From Streptomyces durmitorensis (GTDB taxonomy: Bacteria; Actinomycetota; Actinomycetes; Streptomycetales; Streptomycetaceae): a stretch of DNA of 64,000 nucleotides. Position numbers and translations under genes: made by a program. The notes under the pieces are model-generated. The model ran no database searches. It had not been told where the DNA came from and saw only the letters and a program-made list of their open reading frames with translations. Numbering within the stretch: the first letter of the stretch is position 1; each line of letters opens with the position of its first letter. This document shows positions 50,051 to 59,044 of the stretch, in pieces. The stretch lies in NCBI RefSeq assembly GCF_023498005.1, contig NZ_CP097289.1:6448001-6512000 (forward strand), in the 5' to 3' direction.

Positions 50051-51661
50051 ATGACTAGTCAGATCACCGTCGACAAGGCGGACAAGGCGCCGGAGCCATC
50101 GTCCGCTCCGACCCCGGCCAAGGGGCTCCGCGGCCACCCTTGGCTGACGCTCTTCTCCGTCGCGATCGGCGTGATGATGGTCGCCCTGGACGGCACCATC
50201 GTGGCGATCGCCAACCCGGCCATCGCGAAGGACCTCGGCACCACGATGGCCGGTGTCCAGTGGATCACCAACGGCTACCTCCTCGCGCTCGCCGTCGCGC
50301 TGATCACCGCCGGCAAGCTCGGTGACCGGTTCGGCCACCGGCAGACCTTCCTGATCGGCGTGGCGGGCTTCGCCGTGGCCTCCGGCGCGATCGGGTTCTC
50401 CAGCAGCGTCGGCCTGGTCGTCACCTTCCGCGTGCTCCAGGGCCTCTTCGGAGCCCTCCTGATGCCGGCCGCGCTCGGCCTGCTGCGCGCCACCTTCCCC
50501 GCCGAGAAGCTGAACATGGCCATCGGCATCTGGGGCATGGTCATCGGCGCATCGACCGCGGGCGGCCCCATCGTCGGCGGCCTGCTCGTCGAGCACGTCA
50601 GCTGGCAGTCGGTGTTCTTCATCAACGTGCCCGTCGGCGTCATCGCTCTCGTCCTCGGCCTGGTGATCCTCAAGGACCACCGCGCGGAGAACGCGCCGAA
50701 GTCCTTCGACATACCCGGCATCGTCCTGCTGTCGGGCGGCATGTTCGCGCTGATCCTGGCCCTCATCAAGGGCTCGGAGTGGGGCTGGGGCGGGACGAGG
50801 ACGCTGCTGTTCCTCGCGGGCGCGGTGGTGCTCTTCGCGCTCTTCGCCTTCTGGGAGACGAAGGTCAAGGAACCGCTCATCCCGCTGGGCATGTTCAGGT
50901 CCGTACCGCTGTCCGCAGGCACGGTCCTGATGGTCCTCATGGCCTTCGCCTTCATGGGCGGGCTGTTCTTCGTCACCTTCTACCTGCAGAACGTGCATGG
51001 CATGAGCCCGGTCGACAGCGGACTGCACCTCCTGCCGCTGACAGCCATGATGATCGTGTCCTCGCCGATCGCCGGTGCGCTCATCACCAAGTTCGGCCCA
51101 CGCGTCCCGCTCGTCGGCGGCATGGTGGCCACCGCCGTCGCGATGTTCGGCATGTCCACGATGACGACGGACACCGCGACGCTGCCGATGTCGCTCTGGC
51201 TCGGCATGATGGGCCTCGGCCTCGCGCCCGTGATGGTGGGAGCCACCGAGGTCATCGTCGGCAACGCCCCGTTGGAGCTGTCCGGCGTGGCAGGCGGTCT
51301 CCAGCAGGCCGGCATGCAGGTCGGCGGCGCGCTCGGCACGGCGGTTCTCGGCGCGGTGATGGCCGCCCGGGTCGACAAGGACCTCCCTGCGAACTGGGCC
51401 GACGCCAAGCTCCCGCCCATGACGCCGGAGCAGCTCGACCAGGCGTCCGCCGCGGTCGAGATGGGCGGGGCGCCGGTCCCGCCGAAGGCGCCGGAGCCGG
51501 TCGCCGAGGCGATCACCTCCGTCGCGCACGACACGTTCGTGTCCGGCATGGGGCTGGCCTTCACCGTCGCCGGTGTCGTCGCGGTCGTCGCGGCCCTGGT
51601 CGCCACGTTGACCAAGCGGGGCGCCAATGCCGAGGCGGGCGCCGGAGTCGGACACATCTAG
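50051..51661 (+). CDS. MFS drug exporter, DHA2 (EmrB/QacA) family, 14 TM
   Basis: 536 residues, about 14 membrane helices. It has the DHA2 motif C-like segments: VALDGTIVAIANPAIAKDLGTTMAGVQWITNGYLLALA, GKLGDRFGHRQTFLIGVAGFA (motif A) and GMVIGASTAGGPIVGGLLVEHVSWQSVFFINVPVG. It likely exports toxic organic compounds using the proton gradient. Divergent TetR control is probable. A hairpin terminator follows. Confidence 0.93.
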   Translation: MTSQITVDKADKAPEPSSAPTPAKGLRGHPWLTLFSVAIGVMMVALDGTIVAIANPAIAKDLGTTMAGVQWITNGYLLALAVALITAGKLGDRFGHRQTFLIGVAGFAVASGAIGFSSSVGLVVTFRVLQGLFGALLMPAALGLLRATFPAEKLNMAIGIWGMVIGASTAGGPIVGGLLVEHVSWQSVFFINVPVGVIALVLGLVILKDHRAENAPKSFDIPGIVLLSGGMFALILALIKGSEWGWGGTRTLLFLAGAVVLFALFAFWETKVKEPLIPLGMFRSVPLSAGTVLMVLMAFAFMGGLFFVTFYLQNVHGMSPVDSGLHLLPLTAMMIVSSPIAGALITKFGPRVPLVGGMVATAVAMFGMSTMTTDTATLPMSLWLGMMGLGLAPVMVGATEVIVGNAPLELSGVAGGLQQAGMQVGGALGTAVLGAVMAARVDKDLPANWADAKLPPMTPEQLDQASAAVEMGGAPVPPKAPEPVAEAITSVAHDTFVSGMGLAFTVAGVVAVVAALVATLTKRGANAEAGAGVGHI

Positions 51662-51757
51662 CCGAAGGCGTTCTGGATTCCGGGCCACCAAAAGGCATTT
51701 CCGGACATATCTAACGCGTACGTCGAGCAAGCATCTGCCTGGCGCGCACGCATCAGG

Positions 51758-51790
51758 GAAAGCCCCTCAGGGTCCAACTGGGGGGCTTTC
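51758..51790 (+). terminator. Hairpin terminator after the MFS gene
   Basis: GAAAGCCCC (51758-51766) pairs with GGGGCTTTC (51782-51790) across a 15-base loop that can pair further (CCCT/GGGG). It lies 97 bp after the MFS stop and before the I36-like gene. The rest of the gap to 51888 shows nothing clear. Confidence 0.7.
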
Positions 51791-51888
51791 GCCTATCTGG
51801 GTGACGCACATCCGTACCCCTTCCGACGGAGCTAGCGAGTGGGTCACAGTTCTGACAAGTGATCCACACGACACGGGAGTTGAAGCAG

Positions 51889-52317
51889 ATGCGTACGACC
51901 ATGCCCACGACGTTTGCCGCAGCCGCGCTCGCCACGGTGATCCTTGCCCCCTCACAGGCCGGTGCCACGACACTGTCCCCACAGGCCGATCTCGCGACAC
52001 CCGCGAAGCATGCGGGGGCCGCCGCACCACCCACGCTCGCCGGTTGCGGGCCGGGGGAGCTCTGTCTATGGGAGAAGGCGGAGTTCAAGGGCGCCCGGCA
52101 GACGTATGAGCTGTCCGAGATCGACATCGAGAGCTGTGTAGCGCTGCCGGAGGGGGGCAGCGCTCAAGCCCTCGCCAATCGCACGGGCCGTCCGGTCACC
52201 ACGTATCAATCCGCGGAGTGCGGCGAGACCGGCGAGTTCGACACGTATCCAGGTGGCGGCACCTGGCTCCCCGAATCGCCTTATCGCGTGCGGGCGTTCA
52301 AGGTCTGGGAGAACTGA
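51889..52317 (+). CDS. Secreted peptidase inhibitor family I36-like protein
   Basis: 142 residues from the ATG at 51889, with a signal peptide (TFAAAALATVILAPSQAGA). The mature domain has LAGCGPGELCLWEKAEFKGARQTYEL, and later Cys residues (SCVALP; SAECGETG), resembling the beta/gamma-crystallin-like I36 inhibitors (SMI type) common in Streptomyces, with CLWE and late YRVRAFKVWEN. It may inhibit an extracellular metalloprotease; no partner gene is adjacent. The end overlaps the convergent channel gene by 20 bp. A start at 51859 lacks a ribosome site. Confidence 0.75.
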   Translation: MRTTMPTTFAAAALATVILAPSQAGATTLSPQADLATPAKHAGAAAPPTLAGCGPGELCLWEKAEFKGARQTYELSEIDIESCVALPEGGSAQALANRTGRPVTTYQSAECGETGEFDTYPGGGTWLPESPYRVRAFKVWEN

Positions 52318-53194
52318 CCGGAGGCACAGGAGGACCTTCCGGGGCCGGCGCCGACCGCGGAATCTCCTGCGGCGCCGACCGCGGAATCTCCTCCGACGGC
52401 GGTCGCGGAACCTCAGCCGGTTCCGATCGCGGTACCTCAGCAGACGCCGGCTGAGGTACCCCGCCCGACAGCGCCGTCACCTGAGCCCGCAGCGCTCGAA
52501 CCTCCGTCGTCAGCGCCTCGATCGCCGCGGTCTGGCGCCGCTCCTCGACATCGTCCCGGTCGAAGCGCGAGATGAACCAGGCCGCGATATTGGCGGTGAC
52601 CACACCAAGAAGCGCGATGCCCGAGAGCATCAGGCCGACCGCGAGGATGCGGCCGAGCCCGGTCGTCGGCGCGTGATCTCCGTAGCCGACGGTGGTCATC
52701 GTGGTGAAGGACCACCACACCGCGTCGCCAAGGGTCTTGATATTGCCGTTCGGTGACTCCCGCTCCACCGAAAGGACGGCCAGCGAACCGAACATGAGGA
52801 GGCCCACGACGGCCCCGGCGACATAGGTCGTCAGCTGAATCTGAGACGCCATCCGGGCCCGGCGCCCGACCAGCAGCAGAGTCGAGACGAGCCGCAGCAA
52901 CCGCAGCGGCTGCAGCATGGGGAGGAGGACAGCGCAGAGGTCGAGCCAGTGCGAGCGGACGAACTGCTTGCGGTGGTCGGTGAGGTAGAGGCGTACGAGG
53001 TAGTCCGTGGCGAACGACGCCCAGACGATCCACTCCACCGCCGTGCAGGTGGTCGCGACGCTCTTGCTCGCGTCGGGCACCACGATGGGCACGGCGTAGG
53101 CGATGGCGAAGGCCACCGCGAGCACGAGGAGCGGACGTTGGGTGCGTCGCTCCCAATGGAGCTGTGCCGGTGGGTGCTTTATGGGCGCTTCCAT
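52298..53194 (-). CDS. Voltage-gated-like potassium channel (single-pore, six-helix type)
   Basis: 298 residues from the ATG at 53194. Helices S1-S3 lie before residue 95; an S4-like segment carries spaced arginines (PLRLLRLVSTLLLVGRRARM, residues 97-115). The pore has the selectivity filter TTVGYGD (residues 167-173) before the last helix (VGLMLSGIALLGVVTANIAAWFI). A coiled-coil tail (ERRQTAAIEALTTEVRALRAQVTAL) precedes a proline-rich repeat end (EVPRS/EIPRS units). It probably forms a tetrameric K+ channel. Convergent overlap of 20 bp with the I36-like gene. Confidence 0.9.
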   Translation of the reverse strand: MEAPIKHPPAQLHWERRTQRPLLVLAVAFAIAYAVPIVVPDASKSVATTCTAVEWIVWASFATDYLVRLYLTDHRKQFVRSHWLDLCAVLLPMLQPLRLLRLVSTLLLVGRRARMASQIQLTTYVAGAVVGLLMFGSLAVLSVERESPNGNIKTLGDAVWWSFTTMTTVGYGDHAPTTGLGRILAVGLMLSGIALLGVVTANIAAWFISRFDRDDVEERRQTAAIEALTTEVRALRAQVTALSGGVPQPASAEVPRSEPAEVPRPPSEEIPRSAPQEIPRSAPAPEGPPVPPVSSPRP

Positions 53195-53296
53195 GCGCGC
53201 ATCGTATGAAACGCCGGAGGGCGGCGGGAGCCACTGCCCCACCGCCCTCCGAACGACCTACGTGCTACAGGAATCGCTCAGGCCCGCCCCGCAGGG

Positions 53297-56029
53297 CTAG
53301 GCGTCGCCCCCAGCGGCGCCCGGGTCGGCCGCCGTGACGTCCAGGAGCTGGTAGCGGTCGATGGCCTGCTTCAGTACGGAGCGGTCGACCTTGCCCTCGC
53401 GGGCCAGCTCGGTCAGCACACCGACCACGATCGACTGCGCGTCGATGTGGAAGAAGCGGCGGGCAGCACCGCGGGTGTCCGCGAAGCCGAAGCCGTCGGC
53501 GCCCAGGGACTGGTACGTGCCGGGGACCCAGCGGGAGATCTGGTCGGGGACGCTCCGCATCCAGTCGGAGACGGCCACGAACGGGCCCTCGGCGCCGGAG
53601 AGCTTCTGCGTCACGTACGGGACGCGCTGCTCCTCCTCGGGGTGCAGGAGGTTGTGGCGCTCCACGTCTACCGCCTCGCGGCGCAGTTCGTTCCAGGAGG
53701 TCGCCGACCAGACGTCCGCCTTGACGTTCCACTCCGAAGCGAGGATCTGCTGGGCCTCGACCGCCCACGGGACCGCGACACCGGAGGCGAGGATCTGCGC
53801 CGGGATGGCGCCCTGCTCGCCCGCCTTGAAGCGGTGGATGCCCTTGAGGATGCCGTCGACGTCCACATCGGCGGGCTCGGCCGGGTGCTGGATCGGCTCG
53901 TTGTAGACGGTGAGGTAGTAGAAGACGTCCTCGCTGTCGGGGCCGTACATCCGGCGCAGGCCGTCCTTGACGATGTGCGCGATCTCGTAGCCGAAGGCCG
54001 GGTCGTAGGCGACGCAGCCCGGGTTGGTCGAGGCGAGCAGCTGCGAGTGGCCGTCCGCGTGCTGGAGGCCCTCGCCGGTCAGTGTCGTGCGGCCGGCGGT
54101 GGCGCCGAGGACGAAGCCGCGGGCCAGCTGGTCGGCCATCTGCCAGAACTGGTCGCCGGTGCGCTGGAAACCGAACATCGAGTAGAAGACGTAGACCGGG
54201 ATCAGGGGTTCGCCGTGGGTGGCGTAGGCCGAGCCCGCGGCGATGAGGGACGCCGTGCAGCCTGCCTCCGAGATGCCGTCGTGCAGCATCTGGCCGGTCG
54301 GGGACTCCTTGTAGGCCAGGAGCAGCTCGCGGTCGACGGCCTCGTACTGCTGGCCGAGCGGGTTGTAGATCTTCGCGCTCGGGAAGAAGGCGTCCATGCC
54401 GAAGGTGCGGTACTCGTCGGGGGCGATCAGCACGAAGCGCTTGCCGATCTCCTTGTCCCGCATGAGGTCCTTCAGGATGCGGACGAACGCCATGGTGGTG
54501 GCGATCGACTGCTGGCCCGAACCCTTCTTCGCGGTCGCGTACGTCTTGTCCTCGGGAAGCTGGAGGGGCTTCGAGCGGACCACTCGGGTCGGGACATAAC
54601 CGCCGAGGCCCTGGCGGCGGTCGTGCATGTACTGGATCTCTTCCGAGTCACGGCCGGGGTGGTAGTACGGCGGGGCGCCGCCCTCCAGCTCCTTGTCCGT
54701 GATCGGGATGTGCAGACGGTCGCGGAAGCCCTTGAGGTCGTCGGCCGTCAGCTTCTTCATCTGGTGCGTGGCGTTGCGGCCCTCGAAGTTCGGGCCGAGG
54801 GTCCAGCCCTTGACCGTCTGCGCCAGGATGACGGTCGGCTGGCCCTTGTGGGCCTTGGCGGCCGCGTACGCCGCGTAGACCTTCTTGTGGTCGTGGCCGC
54901 CGCGGCCCAGGTGCAGGATCTGCTCGTCGGACATGTTCTCGACCATGGCGCGCAGGCGGTGGTCGTCGCCGAAGAAGTGCTCGCGGATGTACGAGCCGGT
55001 CTCGGTCGCGTACGTCTGGAACTGGCCGTCGGGCGTCGTGTTGAGCCGGTTGACCAGGACGCCGTCGCGGTCCTGCGCGAGCAGCGGGTCCCAACTGCGG
55101 TCCCAGACCAGCTTGATGACGTTCCAGCCGGCGCCGCGGAACTGCGACTCCAGCTCCTGGATGATCTTGCCGTTGCCGCGCACCGGGCCATCGAGGCGCT
55201 GGAGGTTGCAGTTGACGACGAAGGTCAGGTTGTCCAGGCCCTCGCGGGCGGCGATGGAGAGCTGGCCGAGCGACTCGGGCTCGTCCATCTCGCCGTCGCC
55301 GAGGTAGGCCCAGACGTGCGACTTGGAGGTGTCGGCGATGCCGCGCGCCTCCATGTAGCGGTTCATCCGCGCCTGGAAGATCGCGCCGAGCGGGCCGAGG
55401 CCCATGGAGACGGTCGGGAACTCCCAGAAGTCCGGCATCAGACGCGGGTGCGGGTAGGACGAGAGCCCGTTCGGTGCCTTCGACTTCTCCTGGCGGAACG
55501 CGTCGAGCTGCTGCTCGGAGAGCCGGTCCAGGAGGAAGGCGCGGGCGTAGATACCGGGGGACGCGTGCCCCTGGAAGAAGATCTGGTCGCCGCCGTCGCC
55601 CTCGTCCTTGCCACGGAAGAAGTGGTTGAAGCCCACGTCGTAGAGCGAGGCCGACGAGGCGAAGGTGGCGATGTGACCGCCGACCCCGATGCCGGGACGC
55701 TGGGCGCGCGACACCATCACCGCGGCGTTCCAGCGGGTCGCGTTCAGGACCTTGCGCTCGATCTCCTCGTTGCCGGGGAAGAACGGCTCGTCCTTGGTGG
55801 CGATCGTGTTGACGTAGTCCGTGCTGCGCATCTCGGGCACAGCCACACGCTTCTCGCGCGCACGTTCGATGAGCCGGAGCATCAGGTAGCGGGCCCGCTC
55901 GCGGCCGCGTTCGTCGACCGCGGCATCGAGGGAGTCGAGCCACTCCTGGGTCTCTTCGGGATCGAAGTCCGGGACCTGACTCGGCAGGCCGCCAATGATG
56001 ATCGGGTTGCGATCGGATCCGGAAGCCAC
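53297..56029 (-). CDS. aceE: Pyruvate dehydrogenase E1 component, homodimeric type
   Basis: 910 residues, full length for AceE. It decarboxylates pyruvate with thiamine diphosphate and passes the acetyl group to E2. The ThDP-binding motif region is [34 protein letters not shown] (GDG...NN-type). The N-terminal [16 protein letters not shown] region ([16 protein letters not shown]) and the catalytic His-containing [19 protein letters not shown] are present, as is the [17 protein letters not shown] segment. E2 and E3 genes are not nearby. The position and sequence fit S. coelicolor aceE1 (SCO2371). Confidence 0.96.
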   Translation of the reverse strand: MASGSDRNPIIIGGLPSQVPDFDPEETQEWLDSLDAAVDERGRERARYLMLRLIERAREKRVAVPEMRSTDYVNTIATKDEPFFPGNEEIERKVLNATRWNAAVMVSRAQRPGIGVGGHIATFASSASLYDVGFNHFFRGKDEGDGGDQIFFQGHASPGIYARAFLLDRLSEQQLDAFRQEKSKAPNGLSSYPHPRLMPDFWEFPTVSMGLGPLGAIFQARMNRYMEARGIADTSKSHVWAYLGDGEMDEPESLGQLSIAAREGLDNLTFVVNCNLQRLDGPVRGNGKIIQELESQFRGAGWNVIKLVWDRSWDPLLAQDRDGVLVNRLNTTPDGQFQTYATETGSYIREHFFGDDHRLRAMVENMSDEQILHLGRGGHDHKKVYAAYAAAKAHKGQPTVILAQTVKGWTLGPNFEGRNATHQMKKLTADDLKGFRDRLHIPITDKELEGGAPPYYHPGRDSEEIQYMHDRRQGLGGYVPTRVVRSKPLQLPEDKTYATAKKGSGQQSIATTMAFVRILKDLMRDKEIGKRFVLIAPDEYRTFGMDAFFPSAKIYNPLGQQYEAVDRELLLAYKESPTGQMLHDGISEAGCTASLIAAGSAYATHGEPLIPVYVFYSMFGFQRTGDQFWQMADQLARGFVLGATAGRTTLTGEGLQHADGHSQLLASTNPGCVAYDPAFGYEIAHIVKDGLRRMYGPDSEDVFYYLTVYNEPIQHPAEPADVDVDGILKGIHRFKAGEQGAIPAQILASGVAVPWAVEAQQILASEWNVKADVWSATSWNELRREAVDVERHNLLHPEEEQRVPYVTQKLSGAEGPFVAVSDWMRSVPDQISRWVPGTYQSLGADGFGFADTRGAARRFFHIDAQSIVVGVLTELAREGKVDRSVLKQAIDRYQLLDVTAADPGAAGGDA

Positions 56030-56453
56030 GCTGTTCCTTCGCTGTTGGGGCTTTCGCCTGGGTTCTGCCTGGCTGTGAGACGTTCCCCATCGTGTACCGC
56101 GTGGGCGGAATCGTCATCTCTACTGAGAGGTAACCGAGGCCTCCGCCCGGCGGCCCTGGGGTAGGCTCGACCAAATCGCAACGATACGCCCATCCTGCCT
56201 AGCCGGTTCGTAAGGCCGTTCGGACCTCAGTTCCGATCGGCGTCGTACGAGCGAAGTACGAGCGAAGTGCGAGCGGAGAAGGATCTGGCAGGTGGGCCTT
56301 GAGTTGCGGCGACACGGCCGGGAACGTCACCGTTTCAGCGGTCTTGACGGCCGGGTACTTGCGCGATCCGGTCCGCCCGTGTGGACTACCGCCAATGTCC
56401 CGCGCACGCGCGTGGATGAAGGCATTCCCGAAAACATGATCAGGAGGCAAGCC
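56030..56453. promoter_or_regulatory. 424-bp divergent gap aceE/DUF3052 with triple 11-bp direct repeat
   Basis: This is the longest gene-free stretch in the window. GTACGAGCGAA occurs twice in tandem (56245-56255, 56256-56266) and a third, degenerate copy GTGCGAGCGGA follows (56267-56277). The 11-bp period places all copies on one DNA face, as in sites for SARP-type activators. TAGGCT at 56163-56168 and TTGACG at 56344-56349 are isolated promoter-like hexamers. No convincing small gene was found; the frame upstream of the DUF3052 start (from 56292) lacks a ribosome site. Confidence 0.5.
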
Positions 56454-56891
56454 GTGAGCGCGACCGCGGACCACGCGGAGGAGCGGACCAACCCTGCCGC
56501 GAGGCTGGGTTTCCAGCCCGAGCAGGTGGTCCAGGAGATCGGCTACGACGACGATGTCGATCAGGAGCTCCGCGAGGCCATTGAAGGGGTGATCGGCAGC
56601 GAGCTCGTCGATGAGGACTACGACGACACTGCTGACGCTGTAGTGCTGTGGTTCCGCGAGGACGACGGCGACCTGACGGATGCGCTGGTTGACGCCACCC
56701 AGCTGATCGAAGAGGGCGGCGACCTCTGGCTGATGACGCCGAAGACCGGCCGCGACGGCTACGTCGAGGCGAGCGACATCAACGAAGCAGCCCAGACCGC
56801 AGGCCTCGCTCAGACCAAGAGCATCAGCGCGGGCAAGGACTGGACGGGCAGCCGTCTGGTCACGCCGAAGGCGGCAGCCAAGAAGCGGTGA
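56454..56891 (+). CDS. DUF3052 domain protein
   Basis: 145 residues from a GTG with a perfect CAGGAGG upstream. An acidic protein (LGFQPEQVVQEIGYDDDVDQELREAIEGVIGSELVDEDYDD) of the DUF3052 family, conserved in actinobacteria; VVLWFREDDGDLTDALVDATQLIEEGGDLWLMTPK resembles a Rossmann-like core. No catalytic residues recognised. Its conserved place between aceE and a peroxiredoxin is seen in other Streptomyces. Followed by a terminator. Confidence 0.92.
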   Translation: MSATADHAEERTNPAARLGFQPEQVVQEIGYDDDVDQELREAIEGVIGSELVDEDYDDTADAVVLWFREDDGDLTDALVDATQLIEEGGDLWLMTPKTGRDGYVEASDINEAAQTAGLAQTKSISAGKDWTGSRLVTPKAAAKKR

Positions 56892-56934
56892 AGCTGCCGC
56901 TCAGGCAGCAGGAAGTCGACTGAGCCAATCGCTG

Positions 56935-56968
56935 TGAGCCCCCACCGACGCATGCCGGTGGGGGCTCA
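56935..56968 (+). terminator. Terminator hairpin, perfect 13-bp stem
   Basis: TGAGCCCCCACCG (56935-56947) pairs with 56956-56968 around an eight-base loop, 44 bp after the DUF3052 stop codon. Confidence 0.9.
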
Positions 56969-57079
56969 TGCGTGCGCGCGGGCCGCGGGGAAAGTCCCGC
57001 CCTGCGGGGTGATCGGACGAAACGCCCGTTGCGTAGGGTGGTCGTCACCCGAACAGCCCCATCGAAGGGATGCGTACTC

Positions 57080-57538
57080 ATGGCGATCGCGGTCGGCACC
57101 AAAGCGCCGGACTTCGAGCTGAAGGACAACCACGGCCGTGCCGTGAAGCTGTCGGACTTCCGCGGCGAGAAGAACGTGGTGCTGCTCTTCTACCCGTTCG
57201 CGTTCACCGGCGTGTGCACGGGCGAGCTCTGCGCGCTGCGCGACGAGCTGCCCAAGTTCGTCAACGACGACACACAGTTGCTCGCGGTGTCCAACGACTC
57301 CATCCACACGCTGCGCGTCTTCGCCGAGCAGGAGGGCCTGGAGTACCCGCTGCTCTCCGATTTCTGGCCGCACGGTGAGGCGTCGCGTGCGTACGAGGTC
57401 TTCGATGAGGAGAAGGGCTGCGCGGTGCGCGGCACCTTCATCATCGACAAGGAGGGCGTGGTGCGCTGGACTGTCGTCAACGGTCTGCCGGACGCCCGCG
57501 ACCTCGACGAGTACGTCAAGGCGCTCGACACCCTGTGA
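57080..57538 (+). CDS. AhpE/BCP-type peroxiredoxin
   Basis: 152 residues. Thioredoxin-fold peroxidase with the peroxidatic Cys46 in [23 protein letters not shown]; the second Cys in this motif (C51) could be resolving, as in BCP-type enzymes. The pattern [10 protein letters not shown] closely resembles mycobacterial AhpE. It detoxifies hydroperoxides in the cytoplasm. The ATG at 57080 follows an AAGGGA site. Located upstream of the TerD genes, fitting a general stress neighbourhood. Confidence 0.93.
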   Translation: MAIAVGTKAPDFELKDNHGRAVKLSDFRGEKNVVLLFYPFAFTGVCTGELCALRDELPKFVNDDTQLLAVSNDSIHTLRVFAEQEGLEYPLLSDFWPHGEASRAYEVFDEEKGCAVRGTFIIDKEGVVRWTVVNGLPDARDLDEYVKALDTL

Positions 57539-57678
57539 TTCCTCAGGGGTGACACCCTGTGATTCTTCGGGTGCAGAGCCTGTGGCGGCCGGGAACCGGT
57601 CACTAGGATCCACTCGTTGATCCGATGGCAAAGCACGACTGGGGCTCCCCGCCCCTGGACATCAATTTGGGAGGACTT

Positions 57679-58254
57679 GTGGGAGTCAGCCTCAGCAAGG
57701 GCGGCAACGTATCGCTGAGCAAGGAGGCCCCCGGCCTGACCGCGGTTCTGGTCGGCCTGGGCTGGGATGTCCGTACCACCACCGGTACGGACTTCGACCT
57801 CGACGCCAGCGCCATCCTGACCAACGCCGAGGGCAAGGTCAGCAGCGACGGCAACTTCGTGTTCTTCAACAACCTGAAGAGCCCGGACGGATCCGTCGAG
57901 CACACCGGTGACAACACCACCGGTGAGGGCGAGGGCGACGACGAGGCGATCAAGGTCAACCTGGCGACGGTTCCGGCCGACGTGGACAAGATCGTCTTCC
58001 CGGTTTCGATCTACGACGCCGAGACCCGCCAGCAGTCGTTCGGCCAGGTCCGCAACGCGTTCATCCGCGTCGTGAACCAGGCGGGCGGCGCGGAGATCGC
58101 GCGGTACGACCTCTCCGAGGACGCCTCGACGGAGACGGCGATGGTCTTCGGCGAGCTGTACCGCAACGGAGCGGAGTGGAAGTTCCGCGCCGTCGGCCAG
58201 GGCTACGCCTCGGGCCTGCGCGGCATCGCGCAGGACTTCGGCGTCAACGTCTGA
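57679..58254 (+). CDS. terD: TerD family stress protein (copy 1)
   Basis: 191 residues from a GTG with GGGAGG upstream ([19 protein letters not shown]). Typical calcium-binding TerD domain: [55 protein letters not shown] and [26 protein letters not shown]. TerD proteins help resist tellurite, phage and other stresses and influence development in Streptomyces. In-frame sequence upstream to 57625 is open but lacks a ribosome site. A close paralogue follows 150 bp downstream. Confidence 0.95.
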   Translation: MGVSLSKGGNVSLSKEAPGLTAVLVGLGWDVRTTTGTDFDLDASAILTNAEGKVSSDGNFVFFNNLKSPDGSVEHTGDNTTGEGEGDDEAIKVNLATVPADVDKIVFPVSIYDAETRQQSFGQVRNAFIRVVNQAGGAEIARYDLSEDASTETAMVFGELYRNGAEWKFRAVGQGYASGLRGIAQDFGVNV

Positions 58255-58404
58255 GCCGAGCAACACCCTCCGCCTTGTCGTCCGGCGCCGCACACCACGA
58301 GTGCGGCGCCGGACGCGCTCAACACTCTTGCTCCCGGACCCGCTCCCGACCACCCAGGGGAGCCCAGGGAATTCTTGCTCTCGAACCACGGGGAGGACCA
58401 CATC

Positions 58405-58980
58405 ATGGGCGTCACGCTCGCCAAGGGAGGCAATGTCTCCCTCTCCAAGGCCGCACCGAACCTCACACAGGTCCTGATCGGCCTCGGCTGGGACGCGCGC
58501 TCCACCACCGGAGCACCCTTCGACCTCGACGCCAGCGCGCTGATGTGCAACTCGGGCCGGATTCTCGGCGACGAGTGGTTCGTCTTCTACAACAACCTCA
58601 AGAGCCCGGACGGCTCTGTCGAACACACCGGCGACAACCTCACGGGTGAGGGTGACGGGGACGACGAGTCGCTCCTGATCGACCTCTCCAAGGTGCCCGC
58701 CACCTGCGACAAGATCGTCTTCCCGGTCTCGATCCATGACGCGGACAATCGTGGCCAGGCGTTCGGCCAGGTCAGCAACGCTTTCATCCGTGTGGTCAAC
58801 CAAGCCGACCACCAGGAGCTCGCGCGCTACGACCTCTCCGAGGACGCCTCCACGGAGACTGCGATGATCTTCGGAGAGGTGTATCGCTACGGCGGCGAAT
58901 GGAAGTTCCGCGCCGTTGGGCAGGGGTACGCGTCTGGACTGCGGGGCATCGCTCTAGACTTCGGGGTCAATGTTTCGTAA
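58405..58980 (+). CDS. terD: TerD family stress protein (copy 2)
   Basis: 191 residues ([23 protein letters not shown]), with GGGAGG upstream. Same calcium-binding pattern as copy 1 ([41 protein letters not shown]), and identical C-terminal blocks such as [12 protein letters not shown] and [19 protein letters not shown]. The two arose by tandem duplication. The DUF475 gene follows after 64 bp. Confidence 0.95.
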   Translation: MGVTLAKGGNVSLSKAAPNLTQVLIGLGWDARSTTGAPFDLDASALMCNSGRILGDEWFVFYNNLKSPDGSVEHTGDNLTGEGDGDDESLLIDLSKVPATCDKIVFPVSIHDADNRGQAFGQVSNAFIRVVNQADHQELARYDLSEDASTETAMIFGEVYRYGGEWKFRAVGQGYASGLRGIALDFGVNVS

Positions 58981-59044
58981 AGCTGGGGACCGGCGCGGGG
59001 GAGACCGCTAAACGGGAGCCCGTACACACACGATTGGGTAGCCA

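Noticed and set aside
53195..53296. Terminator for the minus-strand aceE or channel transcripts
   Set aside because: Only a short GCCC/GGGC pairing is present, too weak to support.
53447..56164. 905-codon plus-strand open frame opposite aceE
   Set aside because: A shadow of the aceE gene; composition is Val/Leu/Gly/Arg/Asp-rich with no recognisable motif.
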